A DNA stretch of 64,000 bases, from assembly GCF_028769735.1 (NCBI RefSeq), contig NC_088178.1, forward strand, positions 2,856,001 to 2,920,000, given 5' to 3'. The number at the start of each line of letters is the position of its first letter. Position 1 is the first letter of the stretch. Origin of the DNA: Zonotrichia leucophrys gambelii. Lineage: Eukaryota; Chordata; Aves; Passeriformes; Passerellidae. The notes beneath the pieces are model-generated. The model saw only the letters and a list, made by a program, of their open reading frames with translations, was not told the DNA's origin and did no database searches. Of the stretch, positions 20,231 through 34,205 are shown piece after piece. A program made the translations under genes and the position numbers.

Positions 20231-21980
20231 CTCAAAAGCATCACACAGCTTCAGCAAGTCTGGGGACAAATTTGTGTGGAGTTGGCAATCACAGGTCACG
20301 ACATTTGGGAGATCGATCCCTCTCCTGAGACATCACTTCCACCTCACACAATTTTCCAAACCAAACACTCTGGCTGTGGGTTCACACAGGATTTTGATGC
20401 TCAGGATGCCTGGATAGGGTGTGGGAATCCAGGAGCAGGGGGGCCATGTCCCCATGGCAGGCTGTGCCAGGCTTGTGGAACTCTGTGCCTCCTGCGAGCA
20501 GCTGAGCTGCCCACAGAAAATGGAGAAATGACTGCATGGGAGAGCACCAGTGCACAGGGTGTGTGTGTGAGCAATCCCTAAATATTCAGGAGAGATGGGA
20601 GAAGCCTTGGGATCCAGGACTCTGCTAAATCAAGGCAGGGGAATGATGCCTGTGCTATGCAGATGAGCTGTCATATTGTCTCCCACACAAGAGCATCTCC
20701 AAAGGAACCTACACCTACTGCAATTATCCTGCAGCATATGGACATTTATAGGTCAAAAAAAAAAAAAAAAAAAAAAAAAAAGGAAGAGTAATGGTTGGCC
20801 AAAAAAAGCAGGAGCCCAGATAATTCTCCAGTGTTATTTTGGAAAGTGCAGACACTGAGCAGGATAAATTATACATACCTGAGAGCCATTAGAAAATGTC
20901 AGGTCGCCTCTAAAATGAGTTAGAAGGGGGGGAAAATGCCTTCAGCTTTCTTGTGCAAGAGGAGAATGAGGTATGTAAATAATATTCCCTAATAAAAATG
21001 AGTTTTCAAGCAGATTCCGACCCTCTCTTGTGCTGGGGACAGAGTGTGGGGCTGCATCCTGAGAGCCAGAGCCATCATTGAGCTGAAACTCTCTGCACTT
21101 TCATTGCTGGAGCAACCATGATGTACAACCCAGGAGCTCCTCCCGGAATGATTTCAGAGCAAACCCAGAATATTTGTTACCCTTCTCTAAATTTAGCTGG
21201 GGGAGAAAAAAAAAAATAATAACTTCTGCTGCCAACTCTATGAAAACAACACATGTATCTTGACAGCAAATGATTTAAAAATGAAGAGCGACCAACAATG
21301 CAATGTTCTGGGTGCTGGGGGAGGAAGAGCACTGGAAAATCCTGAAGTTTGCATTTCCAAACTCTCAGCATTCACTTCCAGCATGTACCTGCACCATCCT
21401 CAGTGTATTTTTCCAAAGCTTCAGCCTCTGATAAGAACCAAATCCTCTGCTGACTGATGCTTCTGCTGGAGAGCTGAGATTTCTATAATTAGCACTAGAG
21501 AGAATTTGGGGAGGGATCTGTCTTTTTCAGTTTGGGTTTGTTTGTTTGTTTTTTAGTAAATTCGGATGTTACACATTTTAAAACAAAACACTTAAAACAT
21601 CAGCACATGGCTTCGTAATTGCAGAGTGGAGATGAGGAGCACGTCAGTAGTTGAAAAAACATTAAATTTGCAGGAAGTGACTGAAATGTTTGCACAGAAG
21701 GGGGCAAATGGAGATAAGACAAGCAGGCTGCTTGCATTCAGCTTGTAAAAAAAGAGAAACTTGTACAGCAGAGATTTACCCTTTCCAAGAGAAGTAAGAG
21801 AGGGGAAAGCTTGCTGGGAATTGTGTTCACAAAGAGGTAAAATATCTCTTCCCTGGATATTTTGGTCATTGCTGGGATGACCAAGGTGCTGCTCTTTGCC
21901 CATTTGTATAATTGCCTTTTCCTTTGGCTTGTTTTATAAATTTTCTTTAGCAGAACCTCCCGGAAGAGTCAAAGCATTAA
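20231..21980. other. Intergenic interval without a recognised gene
   Basis: Contains an A homopolymer of about 26 bp near 20756-20781. No coding or RNA signature was recognised. Confidence 0.5.
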
Positions 21981-21982
21981 GA

Positions 21983-22105
21983 TCACAGGATGGTTTGGGT
22001 TGGAAGGGACCTTAAAAAGGATCTGGACCAGCCTCACTGCAGGGACACCTTCCACTAGGCCAGGCTGTACAAACCCACCCAGCCTGGCTTGAACACTTCC
22101 AGGGA
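21983..22105 (-). mobile_element. CR1 LINE 3' fragment
   Basis: Starts CACAGGATGGTTTGGGTTGG and runs through 'ttgaacacttccagggatgg', the reverse complement of a CR1 3' end. Only the terminal ~120 bp are clear. Confidence 0.85.
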
Positions 22106-25100
22106 TGGAGTTTTCCAGCCTGAACCCCTCCAGAAAAATCCCTTTGTGATGCCTGCAGCCACTGACTGCACAAGGAGGACACCCAAATTGTTTTAAACAC
22201 ACAAAGAGCTCAGCAAAGCCCCTCTAACCCGAAAGAGACAAAAAAAGGTCTGGTTTGGTTTGCATTTCTCAGCCTTCCTGAGCTGAGCTGTAACAGGCTC
22301 AGGATCATCTCCTCACACTGGGGAGAGCTCACAGAACACTCACCTGAAACAGAGGCCTCTCTTCTCCATCTGGGAAGAAAACAAGCTTAACATTTAAATC
22401 TGTCTGCAAGGTGGGAGCAAATGAACTCCTGAGCAGCTGCACAAAGCAACAAGAGTGCAATAAATCTAAACAGGTAATTACTGATGGATTATCTGGAGGC
22501 ACAGTCTCACACCAAACCAGCCAGGAGAGAGAGATTTAAAATACCTGACAGCCAAAGCACAGCTCCAGAGCAGAGAATGGTAACAGGCAATCTCACCCTT
22601 GACGCCTCTGTATCTGCTTTTTAATTTATTTTTTAAGAACAGCATTTATTCAGATTAAAAAACAGCCTTTGCAAGAATCCAGATTAGGTTCCTCACATCA
22701 CTTTGCACACAGCTAATCTGCAAGTGCCTCTGTGACTACATGGAAAGTAAACCTTATTTTATACAGGACAATTGCCAAGCAAAATATAGGTTTTTCTACT
22801 TTTCTTTTCCTCCATGGAACTGAAACTCAAACTAATGAATCAGAACATGTAAAATGATCCCAAAACACCTGGACAGGAGAGGTTAAAATAGTTATCCTTG
22901 TTCAGCTGCAGAATCTATTGGTTATCTGTCCTAGATTTAATTAGCAAAAACCCTAAAGATTGACTAGCTCAGCACAAAATTCCTGACCTGAGCCAGTTTT
23001 ATATTTGACAGGATAAAATACAGCTACTTAGGAGAGCTGGAAGAATACACCTATGACAGGTGCATGCTGATGAGCTTTCAGAGGGTAAAGGGCTCTACAG
23101 ACCCAGCCCTGTATTGAGGAAACAAATATGAGATATTCAATAACTTTTGGGTGCCCAGGATTGCCTTGGGGTGAGATTCTGGCTGCTGCACCCTTTTGAA
23201 TGACTTTTAAACTGAAAGAGCAGAGGCAACACAGATCAGCCAACACAATCAGAGCCACTGTCAATAGGTAATAACTTCAAGATTCCCAAATTGCTGATAA
23301 ATCCGTGATACTCATATAAAAATTAATGACCCATTGGCTGCAAGCAGCAAAGTACAAGGCAAAAACAGATTTGTTGATGTATCTATTTGCCATTTGCTGC
23401 CTGCCCTCACACTGGAAGTGTTTCTGGTTATGGTTGCTGTTAATTGCTTTTTATCTAACAGTGGAGCTTAGAAGCTTCAGCTGAGATGAGGTTTCACGGT
23501 GTTAGGCAATTACACAAACATGCAGATGCACAGAAATTCCCTGGTTTGTAATCTGGACGAGGCAGAACACAGTGTGATATCTTGGGCCTGAAGAGAGCCT
23601 TCTGATTTGGAAAGAAAACAAAGGCAGCATCAGGGAAGGTTAAAAAACTGACTCACTGCCTCCTTGTGCTTCACCTGTTAGAGCTCCCAGATTAAAAATT
23701 CAGCCACGGCTGCTTGGATTTTAACTCATCAACAGGAACACACAGAAGCATCATGTTTTCAAACACTCCACATCTTCAGGAGACATCCCTCCTAAGGAGG
23801 GCTTCCTTGTGCAGTGTCATTATCTCCGACAGATCTGCTTTGGAAATTTCCTCTCAAGGCTCCTCCACGCTGACAAGTGAATTCTGTGCATCAGAAATAT
23901 TTGTTCAGAGGCTGCCAGGCTCATCACTCACTTCCCTGCAAAGGAGGCAGTCCAGGGGGGATTCTGCTCTTCCCCCTCCTCTTGCCCCTGCAAAAATGAT
24001 GTTATAGACGAGACAATGAGGACAGCCACATGTCTGTGCCACTTGTCCCTCTGTGGTGATGCTCATTTCTCTGTGTCAGGGCTGGGGACAGCGCTGCTGC
24101 CTTGTCCTGGCTCTCACAAAGGTGGCAGGGTAACCTGGGCTGGCCCAAGCAGGACTGCCAGCCCCGTGGGCTCCCTCCTTCTCTGGGCTTAGAGGGCTCA
24201 GATATTCCTGCTGGCTGCCAGCCACAGAGCTAATTATTTGGGACCTCTCCATGCACACAAACATGGTAGGAATGGGATTGTTTAACGAGCGCCTTTGGAC
24301 TGATGGCAGCTCTTCATGGAGCGCACGAGTGATTTGTGGTGTCTCCGTGTGGATGAGGAGAGGATTCAGGCAGCATCCAGACTGGGGGGTTACCAAAGGC
24401 CTCCTGTGGCTCCAGAGCTTCTTCCTCCAGCTCTTCTTGCCACTTCATCATTAACAAAGCACTTAGCTGTTTTATCTCTGAACAGGGAGATTTCTTGTGC
24501 ACACATAAATCAGCCTCTCTCTAGCTGGAAAGCTCAGTTTTCTCCTGGCCAACCCTGTCTGAAAGCAAAGCCTGTATGACAAGAAGGAAAAAATACCTTC
24601 CCCTATTCATTCCCAGACATGGTACATGACAGTCTTTTCCCTTGCTGAAGTGTTATTTCATCCCATGTTCACCAATTATGAAAATAATTTTGCTTAGACA
24701 AGAGACGAGGAAAACACAGCGCAGCTCGTTCTTGGTTTTGTCACCAGAGAGGGTTTGATTTGGCCTCTTTGAAAGATGGCTAAGGACTCATTTGTCCTGA
24801 TTATTCCACTTTGGAGCTTGTGCTGCTCTCCTACACGTTGGGAAGCAGATGAACCCAGTGGTGAACATGTCAAGCTTTGAAAGGTGTCACAGGAGGAGAA
24901 GTGTTATTAGTTCATCGTGCTAACAAAGGTGCCACGCTGGATTTGCAGCTTCTCCCTGACTGCTGTGTCTGTGCTTTCTGAAGCCAAAAGGCAAAGGCTC
25001 ATTAATTAACAAAAGAAGCTGGGAGATAATCTTGTGATTAAGTTATTGGAGTGGGACCTGGGTTGATTTCTCAGTCCTGGGCTGGTTGCTATGTGATATT

Positions 25101-26510
25101 ATTCAAATCCCTGCCTGGAGACGAGCGGGAAGGCGGCGGTGGCAGCTCCCCATAGGCTGCTGGTGCTGTGGGCAGGGGCTGTGCTCTGCACATCCCTCAT
25201 TATTCCAGCTGGAGTCACCTCTGCAGGCAGACAATGGGAGAGAACCCCCAACTCCAAATGCACTGCACGTTCTGCAACTGGCCTTTGCTCAAAAGCTTGC
25301 TGTTTTTTCCAGAATCTCCTGTGATTGACTAAATCACTCCTCTTAGTGGGCTTTTCTTCCCCCCTTTTCTTCTGTTTCCTAGTGAATGTCTTTACCTTCT
25401 GTCTGTTGCAAATGTGAACAGTTTTAATTAGGTGCTGTTGAAATGTCTTTTGCAGTTTGGCATCCTGTTTGGTTTTGCTCCTCTCGTTCTCTTTGCAGTT
25501 CTGTTCCTTCCCACATTGCTTATGTTTTCTTGTTTGTAGAAGCTTTTCTCTATATGCATAATTTAATCATGCTGCACTTCAATTTCATCTCTAATAAGCA
25601 TAAATATGGAAGAGGGCAGCTGAAGCCCATCTCTCCAGATGCTCCTTAAATAATCTTCTTTTCCTCCAGAGTGTCCCTCAAACGTTTCTAGCTGAACCCA
25701 AGGACAAAGCTCTCAGCTCAATAGATTTGTTTTCAAATTATATTGTTAAATGGCTTGATTTTTTTCCACAGCTTCAGAGACCAGACTGAGCCTACACCTT
25801 CAGCTGAGGTCCAGAACAGCAGGGAAGTGTTCAAGAAACTCAACAAAAAACCAAAACCCCAGAGGAGGTTCCATTAATCCAGTTCTTCATCCCCTCTTTT
25901 TCCTGCTCTGGGGTTGAACTAGTGAATTTTGCTTTTGCTCAAATTATCTTTACTGAGACAGCAGCAAATCTACAGAGTCTTCTACCAGGTAGATTTGCTT
26001 TTGGTGTCTCCCTGTTCCATCCTCAGTGCCCTTATCTATGTGCACTGGGTGTCCCAGAGTCGTTTTTTATATATTAACCAGATCACTTTATCACCATGAT
26101 CCAGTTACATCCAGCTTATCTGGGGAAGTCAGTAATTTCAATTAAGCTGCATTATGCATTTACTTCTAGTTATGTAAGAGAAGACAGATTTTCCCTTTTA
26201 TTCCTCCTGATCCGCAGCAGCAGTCCCACGGAAATCATGACAAATGGGGCTGAAGTGAAGGGCAGAGATGGGACAGCTCCCCTCTAACACCAGGGCGTGC
26301 TCATCCACACCTAAATCCACTTCAGAGAGGGAACTTTGACAGCCCCACACAGAACCTTTTCAGCTGCAGCCTCTGCAATCTCTCCCACGAGCTGCTCCAG
26401 CATTTACCTTACACCCATCAGGACCAGGTTTCCCCTCACTCCTCTGCTGGGTTCAAACTGCATTCTCCTTCTCCCACCACGTGTGGTGAGCAGGATTTGT
26501 ACAGATCCTC
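22106..26510. other. Intergenic interval without a recognised gene
   Basis: No exon, RNA gene or repeat boundary was recognised. Open frames are short and unlike any known family. Confidence 0.5.
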
Positions 26511-26529
26511 TGTGTCCTGCTATCAGACC

Positions 26530-26640
26530 TCCAGGAGAAGCTGTGGATGCCCCATGCCTGGAAATGTTCAAAGCCAGGCTGGATGGGACTTGGAGGGCAG
26601 GCAATGCACGCCCTGAGCAGCTCCACCCCACCCAAAGGAG
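26530..26640 (+). mobile_element. CR1 LINE fragment
   Basis: The stretch 'gaagctgtggatgccccatgcctggaaatgttcaaagccaggctggatgggacttggagg' is the sense-strand CR1 3' region. The final part is degraded. Confidence 0.8.
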
Positions 26641-27189
26641 ATGTTTGAGAGGCAAAGATGAGCAAGATTCCATTTCTGAGGAGCGGATAAATTCCCGGCG
26701 ACGTTTCTCGAACATTTATTTTGCTGGGGTTTGACATGAGCCACCCCCTGCCATCAAATTATCAGGGACAACTGCCTTGCTGCAGGGAAATCACTGAGCC
26801 AGGCGTGGGAGAGGAGAGGATTAGGCAGGAGAAGGCTTGGGGTGTGATGAATGGGATTTACAGGCAAACCCTCGCTCTGCCTCCATCCATGGGAGGGGGC
26901 CACAGGCAGAGCTGAGCTCTTCTCTGCAGTTCTTTGTCCTGCTGCTGCTTCCAGTCAAAAAGTGCAGGAGCTCACCAGCCTCTCCTCTGTGCTCTGGGGT
27001 GTGAACAAAACCCTTTGGAGGTGCTCTGGCCAGGGATCTGTGACTTTGTCCTGCCCTTGGGAAGCACAAAGGTTTGTCCCTTCTTCCATACACGGTGGGA
27101 GCACGCCAGCAGAGCTGTCCTCAGCTGACTTGGTGCTGCACTTCCATCTCTGCATGCAGTGAAACCAGGAATTCTGGTTAAATATATGG

Positions 27190-27455
27190 GGTGTGTCATC
27201 AAAAAAGGAGACAAAAAACCCCCAAAACAACAAAAAAACAACAAAAGAAACCCAACCCAAACCAAACAAAACCCCCAAACAAACAAACATAAAACAAAAA
27301 ACAAACAAAAAACCCGCAAAAATCCCACAAAACCAAAAAACCCCAAATCAAAACAAAAAAACCCCAAAATAAACAAAAAACCCCCAAAACCCCTAAGACC
27401 CCCCCTAAACAAACAAACCCAAACAAACAAACAAAACCAAACCAAAAACCCCAAT
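27190..27455. repeat. A/C-rich low-complexity tract (AAAC/AAAAACCCC type)
   Basis: Almost no G or T for about 265 bp, built from AAAC, CAAA and AAAACCCC units. The opposite strand reads as a long Phe/Leu/Gly-rich open frame purely because of composition. Confidence 0.92.
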
Positions 27456-28885
27456 ACCATTCTGTAGTGTTTTCCAAAGTAAATAGCATTTCATGACTAG
27501 CTGCTCCTAGCTCAATCCTAGGGGACACCTGTTGACTTTGGTTCCCTCTTTCCCTTAACCCATTACTGGAAAAGCTGCAGCCCTGGACTCCAAGCTCATT
27601 TTACCATTTTTACCATGGTCTGGGCCCATTGGTAAAAATCCAAACTGTTAACAAGTGATTTTCCCCTGCAGCAGATGAAATCAGCACCCCAAAACTCAAT
27701 TCCTTCTGTGCAATTTCCAGGCTCCCCCAGGACAACTTGGAGGATTCAAAGCTTTGATCTGACTCGTGGCTTGGATCCTTTTTGATTCCATCTCCACCCT
27801 GAGACAAGAAGGGCCAAAACACCCTCAAAGGTTCTGGGCATGGGATGGCTCAGCCAGAAGAAAAAGATTTTTGAAGAAACCCTTCTCAGGAGAGCTTCCT
27901 GCTCAAGTTTTCCACGCTGCATTGAGGTGACCTCCAAAATTATCCAGCATGTTGCTTACCTAGGGCAGGCTCTGACACATCACAGGTTTGCTCCTGCTTA
28001 ATTGAAGCAGGAGAAGCCCTGAGTAACCTGGCTCTGACAGGCACTGCTGACATTTTCTTTCTGAGAGGGAAAACCTCAAAGACACTCCTGCCTGATAAGG
28101 TCTGTTTCCACATTTCCACATTTACAAAAGAAACAGGTAAAAATATCTACAGCTTATTAAGAAGGGGGGAAAAAAAGCCCTTTTTGCCATGCAGAATAGA
28201 AATCCTAGCTTCAGAATTAAGGCAGCTAAAATCACTAGTTGCTTTTTTGAAATGCTGGCCAAACAGCTGCTGTTTGACGTTTGTGTGTGCAAAGTTGCTG
28301 TACAGAAAAAGGAAAGAGGGGAGACGTGTTTGGAAGCACAGAGGGAGCTGCATGCAGGGGAAAACACACATGGCTCCTTCCAGCCTGCATTGGGTGGGAT
28401 TTAGTGCCTGCCTGGATCGTGGAGATGGAGGCATCACATCCAATGTTCCTGCTGGTTATTGGGAAAAACCCACTCTGGGTAAAGCAGTGGTGTGAGCACT
28501 GCCAGGGGCATCACCCTGTTTGGGTCATCTCATGTTGGAACCCAGGGCACATTTCTCTGCCTGTGCTGAGAAGTTCTGACCCCCAGGAGAACACTGGAGA
28601 AAGCTTCCAAAACTTTGGGATGAATTGGAATCTAGGAGTGTGTGAAATAGGCAGTGGTATAGCTTATCACAGGGTGAAAAACTCAGAGTTTTGGGGTTTT
28701 TAGTATGGAGGTTTTTAGTTTTTGGGTTTTTAGTATGGATAGGAGACAAGATGGAGGATTTTGGGTGTTGTCTGATCTCCTTCTTGTTCTTCATCTGCTC
28801 CATTTTCTGCAGTGTTGGTGGCACAGAGTGATTGGTTGGAAAAAGCCACAATGCAGATGTTGAGTGGACAGACAAATAATTAGCT
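27456..28885. other. Intergenic interval without a recognised gene
   Basis: Short repeats of TTTTTAGTATGGA occur near 28690-28740. Nothing else was recognised. Confidence 0.45.
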
Positions 28886-28889
28886 ATTG

Positions 28890-28990
28890 TTATATATATA
28901 AACATATATATATATATATTATATATAAACATATAAATATATATGTTTATATATAATATATAAACATATATAATATATATATATTTTGTA
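28890..28990. repeat. AT-rich dinucleotide tract (TA)n with ATATAAACATATA variants
   Basis: About 100 bp of TA repeats interrupted by AAACA. Several self-complementary stretches are visible. Confidence 0.9.
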
Positions 28991-29675
28991 TATAAACAAA
29001 CAAAATACATTCCAAGAGCTAATTGGACAAAACAGCTTTAAAACACCTTGAACCTGTGTGTCTTGTGACTTTTGGTGCCTTCTCTTTTGAACACTAAGTC
29101 TGAGATGTAGACAGCATGCAGAACTTCTGATAAGAGAAAAATAAAAACAACCTAAAGACCAAAAAAACCAAGAGTTCCATCCATCTCATTGCTGGCACAG
29201 AACTTTTTAGGGGTCTCCCCATCAGGGGGACCCACAAGGGAGGTTCCCACAATCTCATGTCTCCATGGGACACAAAATAACATGACAGGGACATGCCGCT
29301 CTCTTTAGGCAAGAAACAGAATATTTAATTTCTGACTCTAACATTTATAGATTTCCAAAAGTGACAGTGGATTGGAGGGTGACAGTGTCACCTCTCCAAT
29401 GATGCTGGACAAACCAACAGTCCATCAAATTTGTCTTCTTCTATACAAAAATGCAAACCGATGAGTTATTTACATAAAGTGCGTGAGAAAGTTCGTTATA
29501 AGAATGTAAACATCAGAAGGCTTAGAAAAACTTAAAAAATCAGGGCAACAACCCCATACTCCTCCCATCCATGTAGAAAACCTCCAGGGAGGGTGCTGCT
29601 TAATGTGGATGCCTTTTTGTGCTCTTGAGTGGCAGCCAGGCCCCCTCCAGCCTTTGCAAGGGGTCTGGTGAGTAT

Positions 29676-30092
29676 TGTATTTGCAGGGATTCTCGTGGCA
29701 GGAATGAATGATGAATTTGATTCTATGTTCTCAGAAGGCTAATTTATTATTTTATGATACTATAATGTATTAAAGAATGCTATACCAAACTGTATTAAAG
29801 AATATAGAAAGGATACTTACCGAAGGCTAAAAAGATAATAATGAAATCTTGTGACTTTTTCTTAGAGTCCTGACACAGCTTGGCACTGATTGGTTAATGA
29901 GTGAAAACAACTCACAGCAGAATCCAATGAAACAATCACCTGTGGGTAAACAATCTCCAAACTCATTCCACATGAGCACAACACAGGAGAAGCAAATGAG
30001 ATAAGAATTGTTTTCCTTTTCTCTGAGGCTTCTCAGCTTCCCAGGAGAAAACCCTGGGTGAAGGGATTTTTCCAGAGAATGTGAATGCCACA
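29676..30092 (+). mobile_element. Solo LTR of an avian endogenous retrovirus (diverged copy)
   Basis: Runs from TGTATTTGCAGGGATTCTCG to about GTGAATGCCACA. It shares with the copies at 30417, 55040 and 55484 the blocks CAGAAGGCT.ATTTATTATTTTAT, 'attggttaatgagtgaaaacaactcac', 'gaggcttctcagcttcccaggag' and a trailing GATTTTT. No internal coding region is present. Ends are approximate. Confidence 0.75.
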
Positions 30093-30416
30093 GTTGAGCA
30101 CCAGCATCTCTGCAGGACTGTGCTCACTCAGGATTGAGGAGATGCTCCAGCTCTGCCCAGGGCCATGAGAGAAGCAGGAGCCAGAGCAGGGTGCCAGCAG
30201 CATTAAAGGAACGTCCAGGGAAGCCTCACAGCTGGATCAGACACGCTCAGATGGATTCAGGGTGGGAGTGCAGAGTGCTCTGAGCTGTCAGGAGGGCCAC
30301 GCTGCTGTGTCAGCACCCAGCTCATTCCTGCTGCCAGGAGAACGGGAATGCTGGGCCAGCAAGAAATGCTCTGGGGGATAGTGACAGATGACTCCAGGAG
30401 GCCCTTAAAATAACAC

Positions 30417-30815
30417 TGTGGTGGTGTTTGAGGGTCCCCAGGACGAGGGGAGAGATGAGAATCTTGACTCCATGTTTCAGAAGGCTGATTTATTATTTTA
30501 TTATATCTATTATATTAAAAGAAATGCTATATTAAAGCTCTACTAAAGAAAGAGAAAGGAGACATTAGAAAAGAACGATAATAAAATCTCATTACAGACG
30601 CAGAGAGTCCAACACAGCTGGCTGTCATTGGCCATTAATTAAAAACAACTCACATGCATCCAATCAAAGGTGCACCTGTTGGTAAACCCTATCCAGACCA
30701 CATTCCAAACAATCAGATAATTATTGTTTACATTTCATTGCTGAGGCCTCTCTGCTTCCCAGGAGAAAAAATCCTAGGGAATTTTTCAGATTTTTCAGGA
30801 AATATGTGATATTAC
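30417..30815 (+). mobile_element. Solo LTR, same ERV family
   Basis: Begins TGTGGTGGTGTTTGAGGG and ends near 'aaatatgtgatattacca'. It shares the blocks CAGAAGGCTGATTTATTATTTTAT, 'cattggccattaattaaaaacaactcacatg', 'gataattattgtttacattt' and 'tgaggcctctctgcttcccaggag' with the other members. It lies 325 bp after another member in the same orientation, but the intervening DNA is not retroviral, so they are read as two insertions. Confidence 0.8.
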
Positions 30816-33800
30816 CACTGGAGCAGGGGACAGGGGTGGCTGAAGCTTTAAAAGCTCAGCCCCTTTCCAACACAGCCCTGTGGCCTCTGAGATGTGCAGC
30901 TGCAACACAAGAGTGAGAGGTGCTTAATTAGAATGAAATATGAGGGGGAATAAATAGAATAAATGAAACCCTTTAAATGAATGGACAGCAAAGCACAGGC
31001 TGTAGAACTGCAGTGCAGAGAGAAAACAGGCACTGGGAGAAAAGCAGGCAGGAAAAGGGGATGGGAAAGAGGGAATTCCAAGCTCTCTATCAATCCCTGG
31101 AGTCCTGGGATATCAGCTCTGTGCTCTGGGAGCAGGATGAGCACCCTGACCAGGGCATCAGGGTGATGGTGTCCAGCTCTGCCCTCCTTTCACAGCTCTC
31201 CCTGGCTGCCAGCAAGAAACCAGACACCACAAACTCCTCAGCTTCTTCGCCTTCATCAATATTTTAATAGTTCCTGGGTTTTTTACTGTAAGAGACATCA
31301 CTTCTTGTTAATTTGAGTGCTGGAATGGCACTGGCAGGCGGAATACCTTGGCTCCAAATGAACCCTGAGGGGCAAAGGGAAATATATTCCTAAGAACACC
31401 AATTGGAAAGAATCTAATTCAATAATAGATTTTGTTTGGTATCACTCTGGCACCAGCAGTCATCTTCCTGTTATTTTTAGGTTCTGATGACGCCAACAGG
31501 TTTTGTTGTTTTTTTGGGGTTTTTTTTGTCTTTTTTCCCTTAATGCAAAAAAAAAAATCCCCAGGAGAAAATTTCCATAGTTTAATCACACAGAATGAAA
31601 TCACAATTATTTCTAGAATTTAAGACTCGGTGCTTCTAGATCCACAGCAAAATATTCAGATTTTTGCTAGAGTCTAGAGAGGAGGATAAAGATCACTGGG
31701 GTTTGGGGAAGGAGGGAGGGATGGGATGAGGACAGAAAACAAACACATATTTACCCAGCCAGAGAATAACAGGGTTTTAGATGTACGATGTTACACAGCT
31801 CGAGAGCCAGAATTTGAGTTTAGAAATACAAAACAAACATCAAAATCATCCTTGTTTCATGTGACAGGCTCTTTCTTTGTGCTTTTTCTTTCCAAGGGAT
31901 TAGTCACGGGAGTATTTATTTGAGGTATTAGCTGCAGCAGCTACACAAACCAGCCCCCAAATATTATGAATTTCTGTCCCAGCATTGTTTGTGCTTTCCA
32001 CCAAGTCATTAAATTCTTGATCTGTAAAAAAGAAGTCTGTTTTGAAGCGCTTTTCCCTATGATTTCCTTGTCTTTGTGCATCATGAAGACCTTTTATTTC
32101 TTTTTTTTTTTGTGTGTGTGCACTAAGCGGCTTGATAGGAGGCTGAGGATGGAAATCCACCCCTAAAATCACCACCAGCTGTGCACCCAGGGTGCTGCAA
32201 TAAGGAAAAGGTGTCTGCTGCACCCCAAACCCCTTGTTTTTATCCCGTCTGGAAGGAGCAGCAAGCAAGGTGAGGTTCTGTGGAACATCCCCATCTCTCC
32301 CCAGGACAAAGGAAAAGCAAAGACCATCAGCTGTTCCTCCACAGCCAATGGTGACAAACTCCCAATCAAAGAAAAGATGATGTTTCAGGGCTGGCCAAAA
32401 TGAGAGTCAACCAAACCCTTAGAAATGAGGGAATTTGGACTCAAGGATCTGTATCCCTTCCCCACATTTACTGCCAGGCTTGAGGCATTTTCTGTTCTTT
32501 CTGGAGCACTTGGGATAAAGAGACATTGGTTATAAAACTGCTTGGCTATGAGAATAACTATAAATCCCTGTTTTCAGTGGGTTTTTTCCAAGCTTAGTCG
32601 TCACTTCTGGGCTCCGAGTCATGTAAGAATCCCGCATTTTTCAAGGTTTAATAGCTGGTGAATTCTTGCTGGTTTGGGTTTTTTTCCCTTTTAATTATTA
32701 TGTTATTTTTACAATTACAAAAGGTATTTGCAAAACATTTGTTTTGGGTTTTTTTTCCCCAGATAGCTTCTGGCTGCTTTCAAGCTGAAATTTGGCAGTC
32801 GGCACACATCTCTTATTCAACAACAGACACAGATTCTGCACTTTAAAACTTGTGGTGGGTACAGACCCAAGAGATTTTTTTCCCCTCTCTTTTCTTTCAA
32901 ATCTGCATTAAAATCATGCATGGATTTTTTTTTTTCTTTTTTTTTCTTTTTTTTTTTTTGGTTGTTTTGTTTTTAAAGCAAAAGCTACCACTGAAAACCC
33001 AGGGCTGTGTGCTAACAGCAGCCCTTAGCCACAGGTGGCTCTTGCAGAGAGGGTTTTTATCAACCAAAAAGCTATGCAAGTGATGAATTTTACAGTGGGG
33101 TGATTTAATATCGAGGGAAAATATCGAGATATTTTGCCTTGGATGCAAAGCAGAAGTGAGGATGTGTGGCTTGCTGGATCCCCGTGGCACTCACATCAGC
33201 TTTTCCTGGTTGCCACTGGGTTGGGGCAGGAGTGATTTGGGATTTGGACCTTCATTAGCACTGCTGGAGGGGAATCCCTGGCTGATCCTGCTCCCCCTGG
33301 CCTTTTGTATCCATCACCCATTTCCCTGGAGGGAGGCACATCAGAGGAGAGGCAAAGGCACACATCTCATTTTAACTTTGAAGTCGGGAAAATAGTGGTA
33401 AGATTTCTTCCTGGAGCTTCTTCTCATTCTCCCCACTCCCTCCTCACCCCAAATATCTCCCCAGACTTTTGAAAACCTGCTTGGTTTGAATATGCACAGG
33501 CTTCCCTAGCGTTTGCTCTGACCGGTGCCTTCGGGTAGCTTTTTGAAAAACATGAGGAATTAACATTTGAAAAGGTATTCCCACACACTCTTTGAGCAGG
33601 AAATGTGGCTTCCTTCTCCACCCACCGTATCACTAAGCAGCTTGGAGATAAAGAATGGAGATTTTCATGGCCATTGTGGTTAAAAAGCAGTCGCCCAGGC
33701 TGGGATAATCCTTCAAGCCTGTCTTTGCTGAGCGGGGAGATTGGATGGCGAGCTGCACCTCGATATCTGTGTGTTGTCATATTCATTGCCACCCACAGAT

Positions 33801-33835
33801 CTGGGCACCCCCAGATCTCTGCTTAAAGGAAATGC
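30816..33835. other. Intergenic interval without a recognised gene
   Basis: Contains T-rich homopolymer runs (31499-31530, 32927-32960) but no recognised exon, RNA or transposon end. Confidence 0.5.
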
Positions 33836-33839
33836 AAGT

Positions 33840-34205
33840 TTTTAGGTTGGAAGGGGACCTTGAAGATCATCTCATTCCAACCCCCTGCCATGGGGTCGGG
33901 TTGCTCCAAGCTCCATCCAACTTGGCCTTGAGCATCCAGGGATGGGGCACCCACAGCTTCTCTGGTGCCAATGCCTCACCACCCTTACAGTAATGGATTT
34001 TTTCCTAAAATCCAATCTAAACCTACTCTTTTTCAATGTGAACCCATTCTCCCTTGCCCTGTCACTAAATGCTCTTGTAAAAAGTGCTGCCCCACCTCTC
34101 CTGTAAGTTCTCCTCAGGTACTTCAAGACTCCAGTTGGGTCACGCCAAGTCCTTCTCCTTTCCAGGCTGAGCAATCCCAATTCCCTCAACCTTCATGGAG
34201 TAGGA
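33840..34205 (-). mobile_element. CR1 LINE 3' fragment
   Basis: From TTTAGGTTGGAAGGGGACC through 'ccaatctaaacctactctttttcaatgtgaacccattctcccttgccctgtcac' to 'ccaattccctcaaccttcatggag' this is the reverse complement of CR1. Confidence 0.9.

Noticed and set aside
26955..27528. Hydrophobic Phe/Leu/Gly-rich minus-strand frames resembling a membrane protein
   Set aside because: Complement of the A/C-rich low-complexity tract at 27190-27455; composition alone explains the hydrophobicity.
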